From Steromphala cineraria (lineage: Eukaryota; Mollusca; Gastropoda; Trochida; Trochidae), in the NCBI GenBank assembly GCA_916613615.1, contig OU744725.1:59528575-59592574 (forward strand): a stretch of DNA of 64,000 nt. Direction: 5' to 3'. A program made the position numbers and the translations under genes. The notes beneath the pieces were generated by a model. It was not told where the DNA came from. It worked only from the letters and a program-made list of their open reading frames with translations, and ran no database searches. This document shows positions 11,899 to 22,365 of the stretch, piece after piece (the first letter of the stretch is position 1; every line of letters starts with the position of its first letter).

Positions 11899-12456
11899 TA
11901 TGCTTAAAACGTACATTGGTCAGTTATTCTGTCATTTGGGTATTTGTTTCGGTAAGGCAGGTCAGCCGCTAACATAAAGTAAATTTGTTCCTTTCTCGTG
12001 CCTGTTGCAGAATCAGCGCGCGCCGGTCTAATGTTTGCTTTAACGAATCAAGCATAGCATATCATTTTTGGCACACATCCCCCGTCAATGCGAAAACATG
12101 TACATTGCAATCGTGTAAAACTCGAAATGCAAAAGTCTGTTTTAAAAAGCTGATTTTACAACTCTTCTATTTTCCATTTTCCATATGTGAAACGTAACTT
12201 ACAGCATTGCTTATTGTGAATATATTACTCTTATTCAAAATAGAAAATCGGGTTTTGTCTTTTGACATTTCTTGAATTACATTTCAACTTTGTAAAGTTG
12301 AGAACAGCAAGTTGAGTTTTACAGAATTGAAATGTTAGTTTTGCACGCTTGGACTTGTCTTTTCGAGAATTGCATGGTTGAGAACGACATGTTACATCTT
12401 GCGAGTTACGAGTGTACATGAATTCATTTTTGGCACACATCCCCTTCCATAGTTAA
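11899..12456 (-). repeat. Right terminal inverted repeat
   Basis: Inverted copy of 8882-9432. The outer end reads CATCCCCTTCCATAGTTAA. Small indels separate the two arms, for example near 11945 and 12275, so the insertion is not brand new. Confidence 0.8.
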
Positions 12457-12539
12457 ATGCATTGAAGGATTAACAAAGTATTGAGGTATAAACTGGTTTC
12501 TAAGATTTCTGTAAGCGTGACAACCCCCCCAAAAATAAA

Positions 12540-13460
12540 AAGGATATTCATTTTCAATATTACCACTTTTACATATTGTGCATATCCTTTGATTCCTTGG
12601 CGAACTTCAGCGGAAACGTGCTAAAACTGTTCAAAATGTATCAAGATTAAGTGAGAACAAGCATGGCTCAATGGTAAAAAATGTCTTAAATCGAGAATAC
12701 CCAAACTTCTTGGAACTATTCCGCAGAGCTGCATGCCACTTCTGTTCTTAAATAAGTTTTTACCTAAATTCAAATTATGTCCAAACTTCGACGGGACAAC
12801 TACACTTAGTGCTTCCAAAATGTAGCCAAACTATAGTTATAGAGCAAAGGTTTAACCTAAGATGACCAGTTAATCTTACCTCGTGAAGCTTCCAGAAACA
12901 ACATGTCATAGCCTTTCCGAGGGATCCAAGATAGCATATTAAACTTCAAGTTTACACCAATATGACAAACACCGTATAAAACCGAAATATAGAGAGGATA
13001 TCTTCCACACTCTCTGTGAACTCAGTGATCAGCTGTAGACGCTTTTAACACCCATGAATAACTTACAAGCTAATAATTGAACAGACTATTTTCATCTTTC
13101 CTATCTTATCCCAATATTTCGGAGTCGTATAACAAACTGGGAAGAATTTGTAATTTTTGTATTACCAACATTCCATTTTACGATTCTTGATAAATTTCTA
13201 CCGTTTATGAAGACGACAACTTGATTCTAACCAATTTTCCAGTCGATGAATGATATAGAAAATTAATCCTCTTTGGAGACCGTACACATATCCGCAATAA
13301 GACTAACACTATCCGCAAAAAGCAAAAGGAACAGTTGTACTATTTCAAGATGGAACTAAACATCAGTGAAACAACCTTCTTCTTCTTCCATAGATATTCC
13401 ATTGATAAATAAATTAATCAAGAGAGGATATAAAATGCAACCTTGAAAGGCACCGTCAAC
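12540..13460 (-). pseudogene. Decayed non-LTR (LINE) reverse transcriptase fragment
   Basis: Reading the minus strand downward from 13460 gives a broken but clear reverse transcriptase C-terminal half. QGCILYPLLINLFING (about 13390-13445) matches the QGCxLSPLLFNLFI motif. LLLFADSVSLIADM (FADS at 13308-13319) matches the catalytic FADD box, with the second Asp changed to Ser. VVVFINGR (near 13200-13220) matches the conserved region after the palm. Further on, YWCKLE and KWHAALRNSSKKFGYSRFKT (near 12690-12760), then VLARFR and ICTICKSGNIENEY, match the usual LINE C-terminus with its zinc-knuckle-like Cys pair. Several frameshifts and stops (for example after SLNLDTF and ARFR) show that it is dead. 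The 5' part, including the endonuclease, is missing. The exact LINE clade is not assigned. Confidence 0.8.
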
Positions 13461-13690
13461 ATATATTTAAGCCTTGAATTGCTATATTGAATATTTTCAA
13501 ACATCGTTGTCTCTGTATATCATATGTGTACTGATCTGTTAATGTGTACGTCCGTATATTAACTGCATTTTGTTAGGGAGCGGTATTAACATCAGCAATA
13601 TTTGTTTGTTTACCATTCTCGTTTCATTTCTGTAATGAAATATGTTTAAACCATATGATAACAGGTATATAATTCAATTCAGATGAATGA
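13461..13690. other. Junction between insertion block and unit 1
   Basis: No recognised feature. Similarity to the tandem unit resumes at about 13690, where the sequence aligns with unit 3 near 30440-30500. About 240 bases of the standard unit seem to have been lost at this junction. Confidence 0.4.
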
Positions 13691-14196
13691 TTACAGACGA
13701 AGGCTTCTAAATTATGGTCAAAGCGACCACAATTTCGATGTGATAACGTAACATTGTACAGTTAACTTTTTTCATTTGGAGCATATTGCCTAAAGAACAT
13801 ATATGTGATATGAATACTAATCATACATGTGCATACCCTATCAAACACTACACACTAAGACGTGTGCTAGTTTGCTTGACACTTTGTTGACAAGTTATGT
13901 TTAGCCAACTTGCGTCCGTTGTGATTTGAAAAAATATCAAAAGTTTTGACCTTAATACTGAAAGTACTGAACCGATTACCATTGAAATTGTTATTCTCAA
14001 GAACGCCATTGATAATATTTGACAAATGTGACAACAACGAACTCTATGTCACTCTGGAAGTGTGAACTGAATCTAGAAGAAAATATACATTATAAGCTGA
14101 CGAGAATACGTTTGGGATTTGACGCTGTGATAAATCAATAATATGTGTATTTTATTACTTCTTGGACTTTAAATAAAATCAAACGATGCTCATTTT

Positions 14197-14328
14197 ATGC
14201 CCAGTGGGAATAAAGAAGTGATACATTATGCGAATAAGCTCGCTTGGAGAGCAGTTGGTGTCGTAATTTGTGTTCCCAGAGCTAACGCCCTCTTGTACAT
14301 GAATGGTCACCTCAGTATGTTCACTTGA
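14197..14328 (+). other. Head ORF block, unit 1 (unknown)
   Basis: A 43-residue frame starts MPSGNKEVIHYANKLAWR, continues AVGVVIC and ends with HLSMFT and TGA. The same frame and the same stop are kept in units 2, 3, 5 and 6; unit 4 has lost the region. A hydrophobic stretch (AVGVVIC, ANALLYM) could be a membrane segment. CAG lies just before the conserved part (CTCAG in the other units), so it could be a terminal exon with an upstream splice acceptor. The protein is not recognised. Differences between units are mostly amino-acid changing, so constraint is not evident. Confidence 0.2.
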
Positions 14329-16780
14329 GATATAAATATGCTAGACAGTTCTCACTATAAACTAAGGGCAGATCCATAGATTTTACTCAAACCACTTTTC
14401 CCATATGCATTAAAAAGAAACATTAAAACACTGTGTTAGTTGCTGTAGTCACATCCTTGCCTATCGAATGTTTATCAATGGTTCATGTGATTAAAAAACT
14501 GTCTGTTGCTTTAAATTCAATAAAAGGGTAATCTGCTTAGCAGATGGTCTAATGGAATAAAATTTGAATGGAAAACTTGACAACGAATTACAACAGGTAT
14601 GAAATTTTGTTGAGATTAAAACCTAGACAATGATTTACGACAGATGGTGAAAAATACTGAGGTGATTTGGTGCTTTATTTATGTTCACAAGGTTAACTAC
14701 AAGTATTTTTATTAGTAAATCATCTTATATATTAGCATAAGTTGTCCTTTTGCTCTCATGATGGTAACAATAATGTCAAATCGCCGATGAATAAATTTAG
14801 TCAAACTATTTATTGGGTCATTGTATTTATATATATTTATCAATTAAATTTAAGTTTGGATTCTACAGTTGGATTTGAAAACAAATTGAATTATTCGACA
14901 TCTTCTCTAAGATAGAAGTTCAACCAAACGACAGTTTATAACCAAATGATTAAAGCGGCTTTTCACTTTAATGTGGTTTACAGAAACTTGTTTACATCAA
15001 AGGCTGACAAGAAGAGAAGAATATAAAATCCAATTTAATCTTGTTTTCAATTCAATTTTCATGAAAGGAAAATGAAAAACACGCAACGCCTTCTTTGTGT
15101 CAAAACACGACCCCATTACCAATGCCTTATCTTTCTGAATAAGGTCGAAATGGTATCCATTTTCATCAAACACGATTAAACAACAAATGGTTGTTTCTTT
15201 AATGATTCATTATATTACCATGGGATACTAAAAGAGGATTTGTTGACTAAAATGGTCGTATCTAAAGAGAATATGTTTCTAAAGTGATGTATATGGATAA
15301 TGACAGTAATGGGCAAGAAATAGGAACAGATGACACAAACAGAAAGATAGGAAAGATCTCTGTTACAAATATTGCCACATCTGATAAGAAGTTTTTAAAT
15401 TGATATTATGTAAATACTTCATGACAGTAATGAGCAAGACAAACGGACAAAACGACAGGAACATGAGGTCCTTTTACTTGGGGCAATGTTTCTTCAGGAT
15501 GATAATAGACGAAATTTGCTTATCCAATTCCAAATCAGCAGGTGTTTGTTTTTAGTTCATTAAAGTGCTCAAGCGACATTTCCTGTGCGTGTTTCGTGCA
15601 TTTATTCCTTGACGTGTAATTCATTTTTACCAACGCATGTCAAAAAGAATAATTTTTAATATGTCCTTTCTCTGAATCGATTTTCATGTCAGAGGATTAT
15701 CAAAAATTACTGTTTTATGTGCAGCGACACGACATGAGAAAGTGCAAATATGCAAATCATTTTGCAGTTGCAACTAAAATGAATTAATGTGCTTAAATTC
15801 AATTGCAATTAAATTTAAAGAATGGACTGTCAATATTTATACTTGTAATCATTATTAATGTTTGTGCTTCACTTCAATCATTTTCATAACTTATTTCATC
15901 ATGTTATTATTTGATTAAGATATTCATATATGTTAACACTTTGAATTTTACAAATTCCATCGATATATGATAGTGCTGACAAGCTATTTGGCGGTTGACG
16001 CATGGTATCATTTAGTTCAATTTTATAAAAGTGCGAAACAGGTGTCATGAATGCACATGTTACTTAGCTTATTTCGTTCTTGATTATATTATATATAATT
16101 ATTATAGGGTTACATACATAAAACCAACCAATGTGTCATATTTTGATGGTATGAAAGTGTTATGTATTCTGTATATACAATGCTACATGGAAGAGAGTCA
16201 TTAGTAGTGAGTCAAATTGTGTATGAAAACTTCTAGCCAAAGAAAACACTCTTTATTTTGAAATAAGAGAAAAAGGTTTCAGGCCTGTTTTATACGATTA
16301 CTTGGACGGATTATCGTCTTATTTGTATTGTGATTGCAAGGGAGATAGCAACTACTCATGAAGGTAAAGCAATGATTGATAATTATTATGCGATTTACAA
16401 AAAATGTTGGTTAACGTTGTAAAAATGGTGTTGCTTTATTAATACAGTGTGTACATAAGCGGTATTCAGTATTCATAGACTGTATCTTTATAACCAGTTT
16501 CATCCACTCGGAATTACAGGGACTGTGCTTTCGGCATCAATTGGTCACTATTGGTTTGTGTGGTTTTCAGAGGTGCTGAAACATATTAGAACATCGTGAA
16601 AAGAACTATACAAATCTACAAAACATTATTCATTTTTCTGATAAAAGATTTCGGTTTTCACTCTTAAAGGGAATTATTGTGGGCTATTGCTTGTCAAATT
16701 ATCACAAAACATAAATCGATGTAAAGTGGTTATGTTCAAAACATTAAGATATAACATATATTAACAAAATGAATATGACT

Positions 16781-17096
16781 TCAAACTTCGTTTCCAAAAC
16801 TGATCTCTGGAACTGTTCCTTCAGCTGCTAAACCACCATAGTCACTTTCACCAACAGGAAGTCTGACATCTCGGAACATTAGGACTAAAACTGGTCTCCT
16901 GTGTGAAATGCATCTTAAAGTCTTACCATAATGTCTATCCTCAAAACAGGCAAATTGAATTTGTTAAAGGAGTAATAAGGGTTGTTGATATGGTCATATA
17001 GCGTTTGCCGCAAGGCACACTATACATGAGAGTGTTTAAAGCTATTTGGCTAAGCAGTGTCGTCCTCTGGGAAAATACACTTCTTGCTAGCTCTCT
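16781..17096 (-). pseudogene. Core decayed gene, unit 1 (unknown family)
   Basis: The product is not recognised. On the minus strand, 16993 to 16781 is a frame with one stop (TAA at the codon that is GAA in units 3-6). It reads QIQFACFEDRHYGKTLRCIS, then HRRPVLVLMFRDVRLPVGES, then DYGGLAAEGTVPEISFGNEV and TGA. Upstream, 17069 to about 16999 reads QRTTLLSQIALNTLMYSVP, but a 1-base shift relative to unit 6 breaks the join. TGTATTTTCCCAG just before AGGACG (about 17066-17078) resembles a splice acceptor. The core is better conserved between units than its flanks. Confidence 0.4.
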
Positions 17097-17163
17097 TCAA
17101 ACTGATCATTAACTTGTTCAAGTGCCCTCATCTACACATTGAGAATCATTAATAGCTTCTACT

Positions 17164-17280
17164 TCAGTTTGTGTCAATTGAAATCAATAGTGATGTTTGC
17201 AGATGGAATTTAGGTTCATATACATCCACTGCTTCACTTATTTGGCTATCTGTTTTGAATTCCCTTAGGACATATTCCAT
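17164..17280 (-). pseudogene. Possible upstream exon of the core gene, unit 1
   Basis: A 38-codon minus-strand frame from an ATG at 17280 (MEYVLREFKTDSQISEAVD, then VYEPKFHLQTSLLISIDTN) ends at a TGA at 17164. It is polar and coding-like. It is kept with small changes in units 2 and 3, broken by a TAA in unit 4 and deleted in units 5 and 6. It lies in the same orientation as the core frame 70 bases downstream, so it could be an exon of the same lost gene. No family was recognised. Confidence 0.25.
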
Positions 17281-17297
17281 CAAGAATAATATTTATC

Positions 17298-17432
17298 TCA
17301 CTCATTTTTAACGTTTTGTGCTAAGTGTGCAGAAACCATTGCAAAGCTTGTAGAAAAAAGTTTATGAAATCTGATAATCAAGGTCCAAACTGCTTCGTGC
17401 CCAATATGCTCATGATACTTCAAGAGATCCAT
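17298..17432 (-). pseudogene. Possible upstream exon of the core gene, unit 1
   Basis: A 44-codon minus-strand frame (MDLLKYHEHIGHEAVWTLII, then RFHKLFSTSFAMVSA) ends at TGA 17298. The same block, nearly unchanged, is found in all units (for example 41426-41611 and 51724-51969). It is in the same direction as the core frame. Identity is not recognised, and the link to the core gene is inferred from orientation and spacing only. Confidence 0.25.
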
Positions 17433-18063
17433 TTGGTGATACAGTCAAATATTTAAGTCACATAATTTTGTGACATGATTTGATTCCTCTAGGTAGCTTC
17501 ACAAGTGTAAGCAGAGCGCAATACAAAAGGAAAGTCCAAAACATTGAGTCACAGTAGTTGCAGAATTCCTGAATGTTGCAAAGCAAACAATCGTTCAATT
17601 CAAAATGTAACTCATTTTAGAAAACATCATGACCTCTTTGATATCTACATGAAACAAATGAAAGATGTCATTGTTGAAACACATGTTTTATACTCCTTTG
17701 TCCAAGTAAAAATATCATGTTTTTATAAAAATCGATTACGAATCAAATCGAATTAAAAAAGATAGAAATTAAAGATCTCTAGATCAAACCTATCAAACTA
17801 GATCTAAATTCCATAGCTGTATAATTGAGTATTTTTGTTGTATAGGGAAAATATCCCTTGAGAAATTTATTATTTCACGCTTGTTTAAAGCCTTGCACCG
17901 GATTAAGATAAAACAGTATTCCCTGCCTTTTACGTTTTTGCATTTTGACTCGATCTATAACCCCCAATTGTACGATAACTTTTAAGAAACTGCCTCCCAC
18001 TATGATGTCAACGTGAAATAGCTGGTTTCTACGTTCTCTTGTGTCATGTGAGAATCACTTTCC

Positions 18064-18274
18064 GTAACTGGCTTAACAGCCACGAAAAAAACAAGAGATA
18101 TATCTTGATGAAGATGGAGTGACACATCAGATCAATGATGTTTTTGCCCAACAAACGTGCAGAGAGCTATATTTCTCACAGCCCTTCACCACAGTAGGTT
18201 ATCAGTCCCTACCGGCTGTTCTGCTCGTGGTGTGACCCATCCACAAGGACTTAGCACTTCCAACAACCATAGAC
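18064..18274 (+). pseudogene. DEDGVTHQIND block, unit 1, broken
   Basis: This is the counterpart of the open frames at 26012-26242 and 52453-52698. In this unit an extra base near the AAAAAAA run shifts the frame, and TGG (Trp) has become TGA in the VVWP motif. The remainder (DEDGVTHQIND, then VFAQQTCRELYFSQPFTTVG) is readable. Downstream, in another frame, TELIKRVGAKIDKEDAIYAI continues the coding-like character through about 18350 before stops appear. Confidence 0.3.
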
Positions 18275-20628
18275 TGAATTAATCAAGCGCGTTGGTGCTA
18301 AAATTGATAAGGAAGACGCAATTTATGCCATCATCATTCGCTGAACAAGAGGTGCCATGCTGAAAAACAGAGCAGCAATGAAATTACCGTCATTAAATTT
18401 GTTAAATGGTGCCAAGTAAATCAGCTGCTACAAGATAGCAATAAGGCACGACTGCCAGGGGATTAGTGGGCTATAGCTGTAGCGACAAGTTATGCTAATA
18501 TGTGAACAAACTCGTTCAGTAGTAAAGAAAATCTCACAAGGACGGTGCTTCGATTCTGAGCTATAGGTGATGTATCGTAACAAAAGAAATGTCCTACCCT
18601 ATTGCGTATAATTGAAATATTCCAATCTGAAATGTAAAGTCCTTGAAAGATGGAAGGATACTTAGTTTGCTGCCTTGTAACAATTGGACGATTCTTTGTT
18701 GAGACAGTGCTTTAAATATTCTTACATTGCCACAAGCTTTCTGAAGTGCGGCAGTGATAATTCAATGATAAATTGTCATTCAGAGACGTTTGGTGTTTCA
18801 TAAAATCATGACGACCTTTCTATAAGATTTATTGTCCCGTAACAAAATAACGATCCTTTCAAAAGACTTCACTGTCTTTCGTTAGATGGAAGTTCTCATC
18901 CTATTTCTGTACATGTTATCTTACATAATACATTTGTAAAGGTAGACAATTTTCATCATTTTTTTTTAAAATTCGTAATCGACAATTGTTGTTTCTTTTG
19001 TCTATAAAACGCGTTTTCATGTTAATCAATACATTTCATGAAGATATAAATTGATTGTATTCTTCCAATCAATTGGATCGTCAGGACAAAAGATCTTGTC
19101 AGGGAATTAAACAAACATTTCAAACAGATGATTGTGTTGTAAAGTTAAACATAAAACTCGATGTTATGATAACTAAAAAATCTAAAAAATATAATTCCTC
19201 AGTTAAAAAATAACTCTTATGCAAATGGACACCTTGAATGTGACTTTTGAGTAAATATTGTTCAACACACATTGCAATTTCCTGTATGAATAATTAATTG
19301 AAAGTTATGGCAATATTTTCAGGTTTTCTCACGTAATGATACTCGTTGCGTGTTTAGAGGCATTTGCCATTTTGCTTTTGCTCTGTTTGATTAACACAAA
19401 AAACACAATCTCAAGTTTCTATTCGTATATCATATATCGAAAGGAGGGACTGTCCTCGTATCATGTTACAAGTTTTCTCATCACAGATTTAACCAGCAGT
19501 AATAATGAATTATGGTAAAATGATACAATAATATGAGGTTCAAACAGAAACTTACTAATTATTTTTAGAATATGTATGGCATTTCACTTGATCTGTTCTA
19601 ACTGGAAGTCATACACTACCTTATATGCTCGATCTGACGATAACTAACGGCAGGCAAGTCTTGTAATTACCAATAATCTAATGTATGTTGACACTGGTTT
19701 AAGTGATTCATCTGTTCGTTTTTCTGTTTTGATTATAAATGTAATTTAGTTAGGAGTCATCTGTCCATCCGTCCCTAAGTTCAGACACTGATTTTTGGCT
19801 CATATTATTGCCCCAATGGGGCAAGTCATTTTCATTTTCATTCAAGTCATTTTTCATTTCTAAAATCTTAAAAATAGCTGAATGTATATTTGGATTGAAC
19901 AAGATCAGCAATATATATTAAAACAGATCCAATGCTTATGTGTTTAGGTTTAGCCCCTGACATGTCCTGTACTAGACCAACATGTACTTCCGCGAGGCAT
20001 CTTTCTTGTGTCCGCGATATCAACTTTTAACAGTAGGGTCTGTTTCCATGGTCTTCATGCAAACAAGTTTGACTTTTATAGGCTTAGAGTTTCAATTAGA
20101 ATGTCACAGAAGGAATTTCTAAATTCAATTAAACTGAAAATTTAACCTCTCATCAACGGGCATCAATAAACGTTTTTCGATATTGCAATTCAAGCTCTTT
20201 TACAACTTTAAGCATGTGATCCGTTAAGAATTCAAAAAAGCGAATAATCAAATTTGCTTTTTCACTGAGCGGATTCTGTTATCACCTTCCAGGTTCGATC
20301 ATTTGTTATTCTTTCGGGTTTAAATGTCTCGAAAAATGAATTCAGATTTGATCATATTTTTTGTTTCTCCAATAAAACATCCCACATCATTTATCTGGTT
20401 TAATTATTTTTTCTCTCTCATTGCCGGAGTTATCTTCTGAAACAGCCGCAGTAAGAAAGAAATATCTGTTTACTTTCCCGGCATCATAATTCTGACCCTA
20501 CCACATTTGCTGTTAATACCTTACTAATACGTCAATCCGACGCGTCAGGAATATCAGTCGGGAACTCTTCCGCATCTATCATTTCATAGCTTTCTTGTCT
20601 GATATGGTTAAATCATTGGGAATGATGA

Positions 20629-20838
20629 TTGAGAGGATTAAAAATTTTAGAGATGATAGGGCTCAAAAATAATATTCGAAAGGTTTGTAGAGATTTTTGG
20701 AATTCTCCGAGGCAGGAGACGGAATTGCTTTCGTTGGAGGAAGCTGTTTGGTTTAGACACTTCAAAATTAATATATTTCTCATAATCGATTCCAATATAA
20801 AACTCCTTTATGCCCACTGTATCCTTGAGCTGAAGTGA
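20629..20838 (+). other. Tail ORF block, unit 1 (unknown)
   Basis: A plus-strand frame, open from a TTG at 20629, reads NSPRQETELLSLEEAVWFRH and ends YAHCILELK and TGA. The same frame and stop recur in units 2, 3 and 4, while unit 5 carries a 1-base insertion. The opposite strand is also open across the same bases (20647-20901), so openness alone is weak evidence. No family is recognised. Confidence 0.15.
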
Positions 20839-21038
20839 TTTCAAACCCTTTTGATGTGATAGCTTTGAATTCTGAAATATTTTGCAAAATATATTGAACA
20901 CCTGATATCATCAATCAAGAACTATTTTCGTTGATGGAGAAAGGGGATCAGTATAAAGCATAGGTAATATTTTCACTTCAAGGCATTCAGATGACTGAAG
21001 ATAGTTAGAGAGGTTATCAATCAGTTTAAAATGCCCCA

Positions 21039-21056
21039 ATATATATATATATATAT
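21039..21056. repeat. (AT)n microsatellite
   Basis: About nine AT repeats. Unit 3 has the same run in the same place (about 37758-37777) and unit 2 a shorter one. Units 4 and 5 lack it and instead have a CTTAATGATGAAATATG variant, which helps to classify the copies. Confidence 0.9.
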
Positions 21057-22176
21057 GTAATTATGTACACTTAAGTATAGACTGCTCTGCCAAAATCACC
21101 ATTATGCTTTGTGATTACAGGCAATATTTTCTCCAGAGAAACCGAATACATGTTGCCGAATTTGAATATACAATTGGTTTTTATATGATAGAGAAGACTA
21201 AAAAGTTGTTACTTGTAATGATAGAATGAAACGTAAATATCACCCCAACATCAATGGGAACATTGCATGTACATGTAAGGAAAGCCTCGTTTCAAAGACC
21301 TTTCATATTCAGTCTGAATGGTATCCAATTTTCTTCCTTTTAAGGAACTACATTGATCTGTTGTTTTGCAAATGGGAATCTGTACTTCAGTCAAGGCACA
21401 AGTGGAAATGAATCCTGCCAAGATGCATCAAGTCATAGCTTCGAAGAAATATATTTAATTAAACAACCCCCATGGCATCGTGGACAGCTTGTTCTATGCA
21501 GACGTCTTGTCAAGAGAATCAAGTTATTGTCTCAAATAAAATCCTTGGCTTGAATGTTTCATTGGAAAAAATGCTTCAATTCAACGTATTTGGTCATTGA
21601 TGTGCAGAAACTGATTTCTTAAAGTGAAACAGAACTGTGACATAAGCTACTCTTCATTGCAGATTATCATGATGCTTTAATTAGGCTGACCACTTCCTCC
21701 TTGTGAGGCGACGACCACCACATGTCTGGTCACAGCATGATAGCTGTATAATGACTTCATTGGCTTACTGTTCCAATCGCAAGTACTTTAATTAGAGTTT
21801 ATATATTATGTATGATATTTGGTTGGCATGGAAGAGACAGGTGCGTTAACATCACCAGTAGTTCAAGATCTGAAGGTTGTGTCTTATAGAGGATTACATG
21901 TCAATGTTACAGATGTAATTTTTTCAAAATCAAGTGTGTTATAACAGGGGCACATTTGAGGGCGTGTTTGTTCACCATGTTATGTGTTTCTTTATGGGTA
22001 CGTTTTACATGGAAGTGATTTCTCACCATATCATGTGTTTCACAGCAGGTGAATCCTGCAAGAATGTTTCATAACAACAACATGTGTCTCATAGCAAGTG
22101 CGTCTCGTTTATCAGTGCATAATATACATTATAAGCTGATGAGAATACATTTGGGATTTGAAGCTGTGATAAATCA

Positions 22177-22365
22177 ATGATTATGTGTTTTATTACTTCT
22201 TGGACTAAAATAAAATTAAACGATGCTCATATAATGTTTAGTGGGAATAAACAAGTGATATATTATGCAAATAAGCTCGCTTGGAGAGCAGTTGGTGTCG
22301 AAATTTGTGCTTTTAGAGCTTTCACCCTCTTGAATATGAATAGTCACCTCAGTATGTTCACTTGA
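22177..22365 (+). other. Head ORF block, unit 2 (unknown)
   Basis: Same block as 14197-14328, here open for 62 codons. The shared part reads SGNKQVIYYANKLAWRAVGV, then EICAFRAFTLLNMNSHLSMFT. The VICVPRANALL of unit 1 is EICAFRAFTLL here and in unit 5 (EICAFRAITLL), so two versions of this segment circulate in the array. Function unknown. Confidence 0.2.

Larger units (their letters stand above)
8882..12456. mobile_element. Large terminal-inverted-repeat element, 3.6 kb
   Basis: Arms of about 0.55 kb (8882-9432 and 11899-12456) are inverted copies, by eye well over 90% identical. They enclose about 2.5 kb that holds an older inverted-repeat element (9985-10217) and a Harbinger-like element (10792-11749). 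No transposase frame of its own is visible, so this is a non-autonomous element or a composite. It interrupts tandem unit 1. The sequence just inside the right arm (gacggccagacagaag, then a run ending in a ctcccgc stretch) resembles common molluscan intergenic repeats. Confidence 0.75.
7850..21670. repeat. Tandem unit 1 (split by a 4.9-kb insertion)
   Basis: First copy of the tandem unit. Homology starts near 7850, and the shared anchor GATGCTTTAATTAGGCTGAC is at 7925. Matching sequence covers about 7850-8275, 8655-8745 and 13690-21670, which adds up to about 8.4 kb once insertions are removed. Landmarks are a head ORF (14197-14328), the decayed minus-strand gene (16781-17432), a plus-strand block (18064-18274) and a tail ORF (20629-20838). 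Its core (16.8-18.4 kb) is closest to unit 3, 18.5-20.2 kb is closest to unit 5, and 20.4-21.6 kb is again closest to unit 3. Between these landmarks I see no further gene. Confidence 0.9.

Noticed and set aside
16990..17210. The highly conserved core considered as a structural RNA gene (snRNA, 5S rRNA, 7SK)
   Set aside because: None of the known motifs of these RNAs is present, and the conserved part can be read as protein.
20647..20901. Minus-strand frame opposite the tail ORF block, also open in units 3 and 5
   Set aside because: Both strands are open over the same bases in several units, so openness carries little information. Listed only through the plus-strand block.
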